Assembly: GCF_002575655.3 (NCBI RefSeq)
Contig: NC_053039.3
Location: 221,173,622 to 221,237,621, forward strand
Source: Aegilops tauschii subsp. strangulata
Lineage: Eukaryota; Streptophyta; Magnoliopsida; Poales; Poaceae
Length of the DNA stretch: 64,000 bases
Reading direction: 5' to 3'
Positions 32,480-42,730 of this stretch are shown in pieces (positions within the stretch are counted from its first letter, which is position 1; the number at the start of each line of letters is the position of its first letter). A model generated the notes under the pieces. That model worked only from the letters and a program-made list of their open reading frames with translations, did not search any database and was not told the origin of the DNA. A program made the position numbers and the translations under genes.

Positions 32480-32760
32480 CTGAACGAAGAACACGACGAA
32501 CTATGAGGTGGAGAAGTGAAGTTCGTCTGTGCAGATCTTCCATGCCCTAACTCGGCGGAGGAAGACAACTACGGCGGCGGCGGAGTGAAGATTTCCGCGG
32601 CCGGCGCGAGTACGGCGGCGACGAGGTCGAGGCAGTGAAGCTCTTCCTCACCGGCGACGATGAAGTAGTGGCGGCGCTAGGGTTTGAGAAGCTCGAGCTG
32701 GAGAGAGGTCGAGCGGAGTAAAGGAAGTGAGGAAGGGGAGAGGGGGTATTTATAGCCACG
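32480..32760 (-). promoter_or_regulatory. Plant-gene-like promoter and leader for the extra Sirevirus frame
   Basis: On the minus strand, GGCTATAAATACCCCC (TATA at 32745-32755) is followed by a pyrimidine-rich start region, CAAACCCTAGCGCCGCC, and a GC-rich 5'-leader-like stretch with CTCCGCCGCCG repeats. This architecture is typical of grass nuclear genes. It is placed between pol and the extra frame, and a similar segment sits at the same place in the second Sirevirus. Promoter activity is inference. Confidence 0.55.
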
Positions 32761-33489
32761 GTGAAAAACTGTTCGCCCGAAGAAATTGGACGAACGTGCC
32801 CCTGACCCTTCTCATTCGCTTGACATGTGTCACCCACGTACTGAGAAGTGGAGATCGTGTTAGATCGTGGGTGAATAGATAAATATTTCGTGGGATGCGG
32901 AACGGTTTGAGCGGCAAAGCCGAAAATTTGGATAAGATAAGTTAAAAGTTCCGTTTGCAAATTCTTCAGCTGACAAGGACACAGTGAAGATTTTGAACGA
33001 GTTTCAAATAGAACGCACATGAAGGGTTTGTGAATATATTGGGTTGAGTATAGCATAGAGGGGGAAGGGCGATCACATTCACTTAGCAGAAAACGCAACT
33101 TGAAGAATTAGCCATAAGTGAATGTTGTAGAGGACATAAACTCATATATATATATATAGCCAATGAAGAAAAACAGCGGAAACAGTGAAGATTTTGCAAA
33201 GTTGAAGATTTTGAACAACTGAGGAATTTCAAAACTGAGGAAAAACTCAAATTGAAGATTTTCAACTTTTGATGGTGGCGTGACCCACCGTATAAGAATG
33301 ATGATTTCAGACACCGCATACAATTGTCGTAGGGTTCCGAGAATCAAATTCTTCATTAATTTCTTCACACTTAGAGTGTTATTCTTCATTGATTGAAGAA
33401 AAACGTTTCTTCATGTGTTGCACATCTAAGTCATCAATTTTGCATAAGTGTTAGGATGAGTGTCCTTTTCAAAGAACATTAGAAGATTC
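32761..33489. other. Spacer between pol and internal promoter
   Basis: AT-rich, with repeated GAAGATTTTGAA / GAGGAATTTCAAA text and a (TA)n run near 33143. I see no reading frame with similarity to retrotransposon proteins. Confidence 0.5.
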
Positions 33490-34520
33490 TAGGATATTTA
33501 GCTCACACCGCAACTTGCTAAATCTCTTCTCATCCAAGGGCTTAGTGAAGATATCGGCTAGCTGTTCTTCTGTCTTCACATGCTCAATAGAAATGTCGCC
33601 CTTCAACACATGATCGCGAAGAAAATGATGATGAATCTAAATGTGCTTTGTCTTCGAGTGCTGAACTGGGTTGGAGCAATCTTGATGGTACTCTCATTGT
33701 CACAGAAGAGAGGCACATTCTTCACGTTGACGCCATAGTCCTTGAGAGTTTGCTTCATCCACAGCAATTGAGCACAGCAAGAACCAGCAGCAATGTACTC
33801 AGCTTCAGCAGTAGACAGTGATACGCAGTTCTATTTCTTTGAGGACCAACAGACCAAAGATCGTCCGAGGAAATGACATGTACCAGATGTTGACTTGCGG
33901 TCCACATGATCACCAGCATAGTCAGAGTCAGAATATCCAATGAGATCAAAAGTCGAGCCCTTGGGGTACCACAATCCAAGTGTTGGTGTGTGTGCTAGAT
34001 ATCGAAGAATATGTTTCACAGCCTTATGGTGTGATTCCTTCGGTGTAGCTTGAAATCGGGCACACATGCAAACACTAAGCATAATATCTGGCCTAGATGC
34101 ACATAAATACAATAAATAACCAATCATGGAGCGGTATACCTTTTGATTGAAGTGAATACCATTTTCATCAGTGCACAAATGGCCATTTGTGGGCATCGGA
34201 ATTTTGACGCCTTTGCAATCTTGCATGCCGAATTTCCTCAGTACATCCTTGAGGTATTTCTCCTGAGATATGAATATGCCATTGCGCTGTTGAGGAATTT
34301 GAAGACCTAAGAAGAATTTCAACTCTCCCATCATATACATTTGATATTCTTCACTCATCATATAGGCAAATTCATCACTATAACGTTGGTCAGTACAGCC
34401 AAAGATAATATCGTCAACATATATTTGGCACACAAACAATTCATCATCATAAGATTTAGTGAAAAGAGTAGGGTCGAGTGAACCGGGTTTGAAGGCTTTC
34501 TTCATGAGGAATTCCTTCAA
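33490..34520 (-). pseudogene. Copia reverse transcriptase C-terminal part and RNase H
   Basis: The open part 33831-34520 contains the catalytic YVDDIIFG and [11 protein letters not shown]. It also has [15 protein letters not shown] and the RNase H signature [19 protein letters not shown], ending LVCWSSKK at a TAG (33831-33833) where the Copia family usually has Gln. The frame then continues as TAEAEYIAA towards about 33490, with further damage. Together with 34517-34828 it forms the polymerase; a frameshift near 34650 separates the two pieces. It copies element RNA into cDNA in functional relatives. Confidence 0.85.
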
Positions 34521-34828
34521 AGTATCATACCATGCCCGAGGGGCCTGCTTGAGGCCATAGAGGGCCTTATTGAGTCTGAAGACTTTGTCAGGATGCTTTG
34601 GATCTTCAAAACCTGGGGGTTGAGCAACATATACTTCTTCCTCAAGCTTAATTCGAGGAATGCACTTTTCACATCCATTTGATATAAAGTGATATCATGA
34701 TGGTTAGCATAAGCAAGTAATATGCGAATAGCTTCAGGTCTAGCAACAGGTGCAAAAGTTTCATTGAAATCAATTCCTTCAACCTGTGTGTAGCCTTGAG
34801 CTACAAGCCTTGCCTTATTCCTCACCAC
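34517..34828 (-). pseudogene. Copia reverse transcriptase N-terminal part
   Basis: RNKARLVAQGYTQVEGIDF, FAPVARPEAIRILLAYA and MDVKSAFL are the canonical first motifs of the Copia reverse transcriptase. After AFL the frame shifts, so the last ~40 residues of this open stretch are out-of-frame. The upstream codons continue in the same frame into the integrase piece, apart from a TAG at 34916-34918 where relatives have Trp. Confidence 0.85.
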
Positions 34829-34915
34829 AAGGCCATTTTCATCTTGCTTGTTGCGGTAGATCCACTTTGTGCCAATGATATTGTGTTTGCGAGGATCTGG
34901 ACGTTTAACCAGTTC

Positions 34916-35827
34916 CTAGACGTTGTTGAGTTTGAATTGATGTAATTCTTCTTGCATGGCCTGAATCCACTCAGGCTCCAGAAATGCTTCATCTACCTTA
35001 GTGGGCTCTGTGATAGAGACAAAAGCATAGTGCCCACAAAAGTTAGATAAATGTGAAGCTTTTGAGCGTGTGAGAGGACCTGGTGCTTCAATGTCATCGA
35101 TGATCTTTTCAACTTGCACTTCTTTTGCAACGCGAGGATGAGTTGGTTGTCGTCGAGGAATTTGATCAGCATTTTCTTCAGGTGCATTAGCTCGATGTTC
35201 TTCACGTTCTGGAATGAATTCTTCAGCAGATTCTTCGGTAGGAATGACATCCTCGGTAGCCTTGAACTTGATAGATTCCTCAGGTGCTGGTTCATCTATC
35301 ACAGAAGGTAGGTGCTCTCTTTGCGAGCCATTAATTTCATAGAACCGCACATCTACAGTTTCAACAACCTTGTGAAGAACGTTGTTGAAGACTCTGTAGG
35401 TGTGCGAGTCCTTTCCGTAACCAAGCATAAAACCTTCATGTGCTTTCGGTGCAAATTTAGCATTGTGATGAGGATCTCTAATCCAACATTTAGCACCGAA
35501 GACTTTGAAATAACTCACATTGGGTTTCTTGTCAGTGAGGAGTTCATAGGCAGTCTTCTTGAAGAATTTGTGAAGATATACCCTGTTGATGTTGTGGCAC
35601 GCAGTATAAATTACCTCAATCCAGAAGTGACGAGGCGTCTTGTACTCATCAAGCATAGTGCGAGCCATCTCAACAAGAGTTCTATTCTTGCGCTCCACAA
35701 CGCCATTCTGCTGAGGAGTGTAAGGAGCAGATAACTCATGAGTAATACCAAGTTCATCAAGATAGTCATCAAGACCAGAATTCTTGAACTCAGTTCCATT
35801 GTCACTTCTGATGTGCTTGATCTTCAC
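34916..35827 (-). pseudogene. Copia integrase catalytic core and C-terminal region
   Basis: It contains IRSDNGTEF (second catalytic Asp) and PQQNGVVERKNRTL (catalytic Glu). The GKDSHTYRVFN region and a Glu/Pro-rich linker towards reverse transcriptase follow. It is in the same frame as the piece at 35858-36583, separated only by a TGA at 35858-35860. Integrase joins cDNA ends to host DNA. Confidence 0.88.
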
Positions 35828-35857
35828 ACCAAAGTTGGTTGAAGCCCTCGAGGAAAA

Positions 35858-36720
35858 TCATTTGAAGACTTCCTGCACTTCATGTTTGTAAGTAACAATG
35901 TGTACCCATGTGTATCGAGAGTAATCATCAACAATAACAAAGCCATAGAGAGATGCGTCATTTGTGACTGCTGAGTAATGGTTAGGACCGAAGAGATCCA
36001 TATGAAGCAATTCAAAAGGTCGAGTAGTGGTCATGATAGTCTTTGCTGGATGCTTAGCCTTGGTCATCTTTCCAGCTTCACAAGCTCCACACAAGTGATC
36101 CTTGAGGAATTTGACATTCTCAATGCCAATGACATGCTTCTTCTTCGCAGGCGTGTGCAAATTCCTCATGCCTGCATGACCAAGTCGTCGATGCCATAGC
36201 CAGCCTTCTGAAGCTTTTGCAAGTAGGCACATGGCTGGTTGCGGTCCTGTAGAGACATCAACAATATACAAGTCTCCTCTCCTAAAGCATTCGAAGACTT
36301 TGGAATTGTCAGCTTCCATAACCACAACACAACGATACTTGCCAAAAACAACAACCATATCAAGATCACAAAGCATTGAGACAGACATGAGGTTGTATCC
36401 TAAGGACTCGACAAGCATGACTTTGTCCATGTGTCGATCCTTTGTGATCGCAACCTTACCTAGACCCAATACCTGACTTTTGCCTTTGTCAGCGAAGATG
36501 ATATGCTTCAGATGCGATGGTGATAAGGGAGCATCCATCAATAGATTCTTGTCACCAGTCATATGATTTGTACATCCACTATCAAGGACCCACTCAGTGG
36601 CTTTGGGTTAATCATCCTGCAGATGAATTAGTACAGCTTATGAACTTCATATACTTCATCAGTGAAGAATATGACATCACAATTCATCAAACCAATTTCA
36701 TCAAGCAATGCAACAGTTAA
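35858..36720 (-). pseudogene. Copia protease, GAG-pre-integrase and integrase N-terminus
   Basis: The protease active site WVLDSGCTNHMTG lies with its Asp-Ser-Gly at 36575-36583; a TAA at 36608-36610 interrupts just upstream. Next come the pre-integrase motif WLWHRRLGHAG, the zinc-binding HLCGACEAGK, and the first integrase Asp in LLHMDLFGPN with DDYSRYTWVH. It ends at TGA 35858-35860, beyond which the same frame continues. Confidence 0.85.
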
Positions 36721-37114
36721 AACAGTATGAGGACGTGAGAAATGAAGGTTCATTTCTTCATGATTAGCCTACGTCCTTTCAGGCACTTTTCAGGTCTCCA
36801 GCAAATTCTTCAGACGTTTAAGTACGTCTGGAGACCTGACCCTGCATAAAAGATTAGTTCTTTTTCTTCACCACCCACATCTGAAGGGGTGGCAAAGAGT
36901 TCATCACTCTGCGATCTCCATACGAGAAAGGTGGCATAGAAGCCAATCCATTTCGTTTCACATATGAGGAGTTAGGGTAAGCATATGAATAAGCAGAGAA
37001 ATTCTTCAAGGACTTATGAACATAATGATTAGAAGAATAATGCTCATATTCATAGCCCTTGGCTCTTCCCTACGAAACAGAGTTGTTAGCACAATGATGT
37101 TCATATGCGGACTT
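36721..37114. other. Degenerate gag-pol junction
   Basis: No continuous frame. It lies between the end of the gag-like frame and the protease and probably holds eroded gag-pol linker sequence. Confidence 0.4.
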
Positions 37115-39413
37115 TCATCCTTTTGAGGAATTTGATCCACGTGAGGAATTTGGTCCGTATGAGGACTTGGATCCATATGAAGAATTTGATCTGGGGTTCC
37201 TATTCTTCACAGGTGGTGTCATGAGGACATTCACCTGAAGACTTTCAAGGTACCTTTTGGGAACCCAGATTTTCTTCATAGGAGAACCGTTCCTGCAGTT
37301 AGTGCCAACATATCTAGCAAATACTTCACCATTATGTTTTTTAAACAGTTTATAGTTGGAGTCAAATGACTCATCAGAAGAATGAGAAGATTCACATGTA
37401 AAGCCAGATAAATTAGATGGATCAACTGGAGGTCCCTTTGAAGCAACCCATGAGGTTTTGGGGTACTTCTGAGGCTTCCAATATGTACCATCAGCATTGA
37501 GTTTCCTCTCAAAGGCAATACCCTCTTTCCTAGGGTTCCTGTTGAGGATCTGCTTTTTAAGCACATCACAAAGAGTCTGATGCCCTTTGAGGCTTTTGTA
37601 CATGCCTGTCATGTACAATTCCTTCAGCCCAGCATCGTCAGTGGAAACTAGCAATGTCCTCAGATGAGGAATTAGTGATAGCAGAGACAGTTGAAGAATT
37701 TGTAGCATTAGAAGCATTTGAACATTCAGGTGAAGAATTAGCAGATTCACGTTCAATGCATTTCAAACATGGAGGAACAAATTCTTCCTGAGCAGCGCTG
37801 ATTTGTTGAGCAAGTAATGAATCGCGCTCCTTCTGAAGATCTTCATAACTCACTCTTAGCTTCTCAAGATCTTGCTTTCTTTGAAGAAATTCATAAGAAA
37901 GCTTCTCATGATCAGATAAGAGAGTGTTATGATGACCTTGAAGGTTGTCAAACCTAGTCTGAAGTCTCTGAAGATTTTCAGTCAAGGTTTTAGTGCGATC
38001 CATTTCTTCACCCAACATATCATCACTTTTGTCTAGCATGTTTTGAACCTTTTCAAAATCCCTTTGTTGTTTCACAGCAATCTTAGCAAGTTTAGAGTAG
38101 TCGGGCTTGAGGTTTTCATCAGATTCATTCTCACTAGATTCAGAGGAGGTATATTTGAGTACCTTGGCACCCTTTGCCATGAAGCAATAGGTGGGAGCGT
38201 AGTCATCATTGCCTTCATCAGCCTTGTTGGTGAAGCCATTTTCTTCAGAGTTGAAGATAGACTTGTTGACGAATGCAGTAGCGAGAGCTAGACTCGCTAC
38301 TCCACACTCAGACTCCTCAGATGCCTCCTCTTCCTCATGTTCCTCAGATTCAGCTTCAGAGTCCATTTCCTTGCCAATGAATGCCCGAGCCTTCTTGGAG
38401 CTGCTCTTCTTGTGAGATGAAGACTTTGAGGATTTTGATGATGAAGATTTTGAGGATTTCTTCTTTTTCTTCGCATCATCAGAACTGTAATCCTTGTATT
38501 TCTTCTTCTTTGATTCCTTTTCCCACTGAGGACAATCTTGAATGTAGTGTCCAGGTTTCTTGCATTTGTGACAAAGCCTCTTCTTGTAGTCACTGGATGA
38601 GGAATCATTGCTCCTTGAGGATCTTCCAAAGCGACCACGTCTTGAGAACTTTTGAAATTTCTTCACGAGCAGTGCTAGTTCCTGGCTCAGTTCTTCAGGA
38701 TCACCAAGGCTGTTGCCAGAGTCTTCATCTTCAGACTCGGAAACTGCCTTGGCCTTTAGTGCACGTGATCTGCCATAGCTCGAACCATAGAGGTCTCTCT
38801 TTTCAGGAAGCTGGAACTCATGAGTATTTAGCCTTTCGAGGATATCAGCGGGGTCCAGTGACTTGTAATCAGCACGTTCTTGTATCATCAATGCCAAAGT
38901 ATCAAATGAGGAATCAAGCGATCTCAACAATTTCTTCACCACCTCATGGTCGGTGATGTCAGTGGCACCAAGCGCTTGAAGCTCATTTGAGATGTCAGTG
39001 AGGCGATCGAAGGTTTGTTGAACATTTTCATTGTCGAGTCTTTTGAAGTGGTTGAAGAGATTGCGAAGAACATCAACTCGAGAGTCACGCTGAGTTGAGA
39101 CTCCTTCATTCACTTTGGACAGCCTATCCCAGATAAGCTTAGCAGTTTCCAAAGCACTCACTCTTCCATACTATCCTTTGCTCAGATGGCCACATATGAT
39201 ATTCTTCGCTTGAGAATTGAGTTGCTTGAATCTCTTCACATCGGTAGCATTCAGTGAGGGTGAGACAGAGGGAACACCATTTTCCACAACATGCCAGAGA
39301 TCCTTATCAATTGCCTCAAGATGCATTCGCATCTTATTCTTCCAGTAGGGATAGTCCGTCCCATCAAAGGTAGGACACCCAGCAGAGACCTTGATCATAC
39401 CTGCGGTCGACAT
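37115..39413 (-). pseudogene. Copia gag (nucleocapsid), broken by one stop and one frameshift
   Basis: It starts at 39413 with MSTAGMIKVSAGCPTFDGTD (the Copia gag N-terminus). A TAG at 39171-39173 interrupts it. It continues for 507 codons with SALETAKLIWDRLSKV, the zinc knuckle CHKCKKPGHYIQDC, Lys/Ser-rich and acidic stretches, and a long heptad-patterned segment around NLQRLQTRFDNLQGHHNTLL. After about 37640 the frame shifts, and the C-terminal part (WKPQKYPKTSWVASKGPP, IWVPKRYLESL) follows. Gag packages element RNA into particles. Start and zinc knuckle are well preserved. Confidence 0.88.
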
Positions 39414-39466
39414 AACTAAAACTCTAGGTGGTTAAACCAAAATCACACAGAACAAGGGAGTACCTT

Positions 39467-39478
39467 GCTCTGATACCA
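39467..39478 (-). promoter_or_regulatory. Primer binding site of the Copia (initiator Met tRNA)
   Basis: The minus strand reads TGGTATCAGAGC two bases after the 5' LTR end at 39481. It is the standard complement of the plant initiator methionine tRNA 3' end and fixes the element's orientation. Confidence 0.95.
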
Positions 39479-39480
39479 AT

Positions 39481-40965
39481 TGAAAGTGCGTTATATCGAC
39501 TAGAGGGGGGTGAATAGGCGATTTTTATGAATTCTTCACTAAGGAATTTGCCAGTGAGGAAATTCCTTAGCGAAGAACTACTTGCAGCGGAATAAGTACT
39601 CAAAAGTATGCATAGCAGAACACAAGCATGGTCATCATGATGAAATGAAGACAACCACAGAGTACAGAAAGCGTAAACACAGGATAGCATAGGATGAAGA
39701 CAAACAGACTGAAGAAATTGAACTGAGGAAATTGAGAAAGTCTTCAGTCAAAGTATTCAAACACAGATATCAACAAGTGCACAACACAGTTATGAGGAAA
39801 TGAAAGAGTTGAGGAAATAGAACCAGTAAGCTTGGTGAAGACAATGATTTGGTAGACCAGTTCCAACTGCTGTCTCAGTTGTACGTCTGGTTGGAGTGGC
39901 TAGGTATTTAAACCTGTGGACACACAGTCCTCACCGTATTCTCCTTGAGCTAAGGTCACACAGACCTCGCCCAATCACTCGTGGTAAGTCTTCAGGTGAC
40001 TTCCAAACCTTCACAGACTCGGTCACTCGGCGATCCACAATTTCCTCTTGGATGCTCTAGACCATGACGCCTAACCGTTTGGAAGAAGCACAGTCTTCAA
40101 AGGTAACAAGCGTCGGATCCACACAGGATCAATCTCTTCAGTGATGATCAATCACTTTGGTTTTGTGGGTGTTTGGGTTTGGGTTTTCCTCACTTGATGA
40201 TTTTCGCTCAAAGTCCTCGGAGGATGGGATGCTCTCAAATGACAAGTGTCAGTTTCTCTCGGAGCAGCCAACCAGCTAGTGGTTGTAGGGGGCGGCTATT
40301 TATAGCCTAGGGAGCAGCCCGACATGATAAGACATAAATGCCCTTCAATGATATGACCGTTAGGTGTGTAGATATTTTGGGACAGCTGGCGCATAGCACA
40401 GCAACGGTCGGAAGTTTGAGTATCAAATTCCTCACGGCTATCATGTTCCTCACTGTGTAGGCAATCCGCACTGGCGAATTCCTAACTCCTCAGTCAGAAC
40501 AAATTCCTCAGAGACCAGAAGAACTTCGTCTCTGTCACTGAAGAAATTGACTGAACTGTATGAGATTTCCAATGCCTTCACTCGAAGGGATTGGTAGGTG
40601 TAGGATTTTGAGTTGAGCATCACATGGAAATTTTTTCTTAGTATTTCCTCGACCCCCTTTAATAGTACGGTGTTTCCTATGACTCAAGAAAGAGAAAATG
40701 AAACTACGAAAACAAAAGTCTTCACGCTTCATGTTCCTCAAATGAATACCAAGTCTTCAAGGTCACACCAATTCCTTCACTTTCAAAGTCTTCGGAAATC
40801 CAAAGTCTTCAGTCAAAGAACTTCATTTTTAGGGGTCGACTTTCTCTGTAAATATCAAACTCCTCATAGACTTATAGACCTGTGTACACTCATAAACACA
40901 TTAGTCCCTTAACCTATAAGTCTTCAATACACCAAAATCACTAAGGGGCACTATATGCACTTACA
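39481..40965 (-). repeat. 5' LTR of the Maximus-like Copia
   Basis: 1485 bp, matching 26491-27973. It is followed by the GTGGG duplication at 40966-40970. The LTR would hold the element promoter; a minus-strand GGCTATAAATAGCC near 40295-40310 is a likely TATA box. Confidence 0.95.
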
Positions 40966-42704
40966 GTGGGGACACACAACGCCCATGGACGCATGCATGC
41001 AAATGCATCCTTTTTACCCTGAAAAATAATGTTTTCTCCCCCTGACTGCTGGGACCCACCAGCTACATCTTCGCACGCAAGGAAGTGTGTCCATATTACG
41101 GGCAAAAAAATGATTCGCCCCCTAACTGCTGGGACCCACCAGCTACATCTTCGCACGCACGGAAGTGCCTGACAGCCGGGACCCACCTGGTCGAAGCGTA
41201 CGTAGCGTTGTCATTCTGGTCGCGAACGTGTACGTACGTATGATCGGTCTGTCTGCAGGATGCAGCGATGAACCGTGGCTGTGTAAGGAAGGGCACGTGT
41301 CGTAGTAGAGGCGTGCACGTAGCATGTACACGTACGTACAGTGGCCATGTTGCAAGAAAGTAAATACGGCCACGTACGTACATATGGGCGGGGTCTCGAA
41401 CGCCTACTCGTGCATACGTACGGCAGGGCTCGTGTACATGGCTGGGTCAGAACGGAGAAACTGCGTCGTCGTCATGTTCATGGGGAGGCAACGGATGCGT
41501 CGTGTTCATCGGAAGGCAACGGAACGTGTGATGTTCATCGGGAGCCAACCGGCTTGGACGGAACAGCCGATGGAAACAAGGCCTGGCGTACCGCAGAACG
41601 GAGGAAACGACCTTGTGTTCGACCGGCCACGGTGGAAACGGGATCCTGTTCATCGGGAGGGGTCTGGCGTACCGCAAAACGGAGGAAACGGACCTCCTAC
41701 AGTGGAAACGGGGTCCTGTTGATCGGGAGGGGGTGTGGCATACCGCAAAACGGAGGAAATAGACTTGTGTTGGAGCGCTGCGGTCGAAACAGGGGTCATG
41801 TTCATCGGGGGGGTGTGGCGTACCGCTAAACGGGACTCCACGGGATACTGTTCATCTCCACCGTCGACCTCCTCCAGCCTCCACGGGCTATTGTTCATCC
41901 ACCGTCGACCTCCTCCAGCCTCCACCTACGACTGTTCATCCACGGGCTGCTGTTCATCCAGCCTCCACTGCGCGCTCTCCTCCACCGCCACTGTTCAACC
42001 AGCCCTCTCCATGGGGTCCTGTTCAACCACCCCTCCATGGGCTACTGTTCATCCAGCCCTCCATCGGCTACTGTTCAACCAGCCCTCCACGGGGTCCTGT
42101 TCATCCAGCCCTCCACGGGGTCCTGTTCATCCAACCCTTCATGGGGGTCCTGTTCATCCACCGGCTCGATCAATCGGGGTAGTGTTCATCCAGCGGCAAT
42201 GGCCTCTACTACCACGGGGTCCTGTGCATCCAACCCCCACCAGAATTGTTCATCCAAACCCCCTCAACAACGCTCACTGTTCATCCAAAGGCAGCATCGA
42301 TCAATCGCTCGGGTTCAGTAATGCGTAGCCTGCAGTGCAATCGTTCGGCTTCAGTTAGAGCCCAATGACTCGCTCGGGTTCAGTTAAGCCCAACGCCTCG
42401 CACACACGCGCGTACGTACGAGAGAAACGCGAATCGCTCGGCCCTCGACCACCCACCGTAACCGGCAACTCCCCGATATTTTCCTCGCCCTCGCTTCTAC
42501 CACAGTTTTTTCGTCATGGACGGCCCAAAGAATGTCATGCAGCTGCATCTCCGGCCCGCCCAGGACAAAAGCCCATTTTATGTCATGATTTTTTGTCATA
42601 GAAGTAGGACCCCACCACATCTATGATGATACCGGGTTTTGTCACAATTATCGTCATAGAAGTGTCATAAGTATGACAGAAAAAAAATCGTTCGGCCCAA
42701 AATG
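40966..42704. repeat. CACTA right subterminal region with three repeat arrays
   Basis: Copies of the CTGGGACCCACCAG repeat lie at 41046-41195. An array of ~75-80-bp units (TGGCGTACCGC.AAACGGAGG) runs from about 41584 to 41840. A GTTCATCCAGCCCTCCACGG array of ~26-bp units runs from about 41850 to 42290. The last ~180 bases before the terminus share CATAGAAGTGTCAT-type motifs with the left end. Frames here are open by chance and composition only; no gene. Confidence 0.75.
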
Positions 42705-42730
42705 TCACGGATGTGTCTTTTTTTGTAGTG
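42705..42730 (-). repeat. CACTA right terminal inverted repeat
   Basis: Reverse complement of the left terminus, CACTACAAAAAAAGACAC then ATCCGTGA. It is followed by the ATA duplication at 42731-42733. Confidence 0.95.

Larger units (their letters stand above)
26491..40965 (-). mobile_element. Sirevirus-lineage Copia retrotransposon (Maximus-like), complete
   Basis: The LTRs at 26491-27973 and 39481-40965 start TGAAAGTGCG and end GCACTTACA on the plus strand. The TSD GTGGG lies at 26486-26490 and 40966-40970. Minus orientation is shown by an initiator-Met tRNA binding site beside the right LTR and polypurine tracts beside the left LTR. Gag, protease-integrase-reverse transcriptase-RNase H order is Copia. 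Multiple polypurine tracts and an extra long frame after pol fit the Sirevirus lineage. The LTRs differ at about 40 sites by eye (about 97% identity), so this is the youngest layer of the nest. Stops and frameshifts show it is not autonomous now. Confidence 0.92.
5671..42730. mobile_element. CACTA DNA transposon (Jorge-like) with host-gene segments and a nested Copia
   Basis: The ends are 26-bp inverted repeats starting CACTACAAAAAAAGACAC, with one mismatch between them, flanked by a 3-bp duplication ATA (5668-5670 and 42731-42733). Removing it restores the reading frame of the Gypsy protease region. Without the nested Copia it is about 22.6 kb, large for a CACTA. It carries a CACTA-type multi-exon accessory gene but no recognisable transposase, so it is probably non-autonomous. 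It also carries three host-like segments and numerous repeats. Jorge is the closest family I can recall from the termini. Confidence 0.9.

Noticed and set aside
41324..42328. Open frames up to 197 codons at the CACTA right end
   Set aside because: They translate the subterminal tandem repeats; open length follows from unit sizes and composition.
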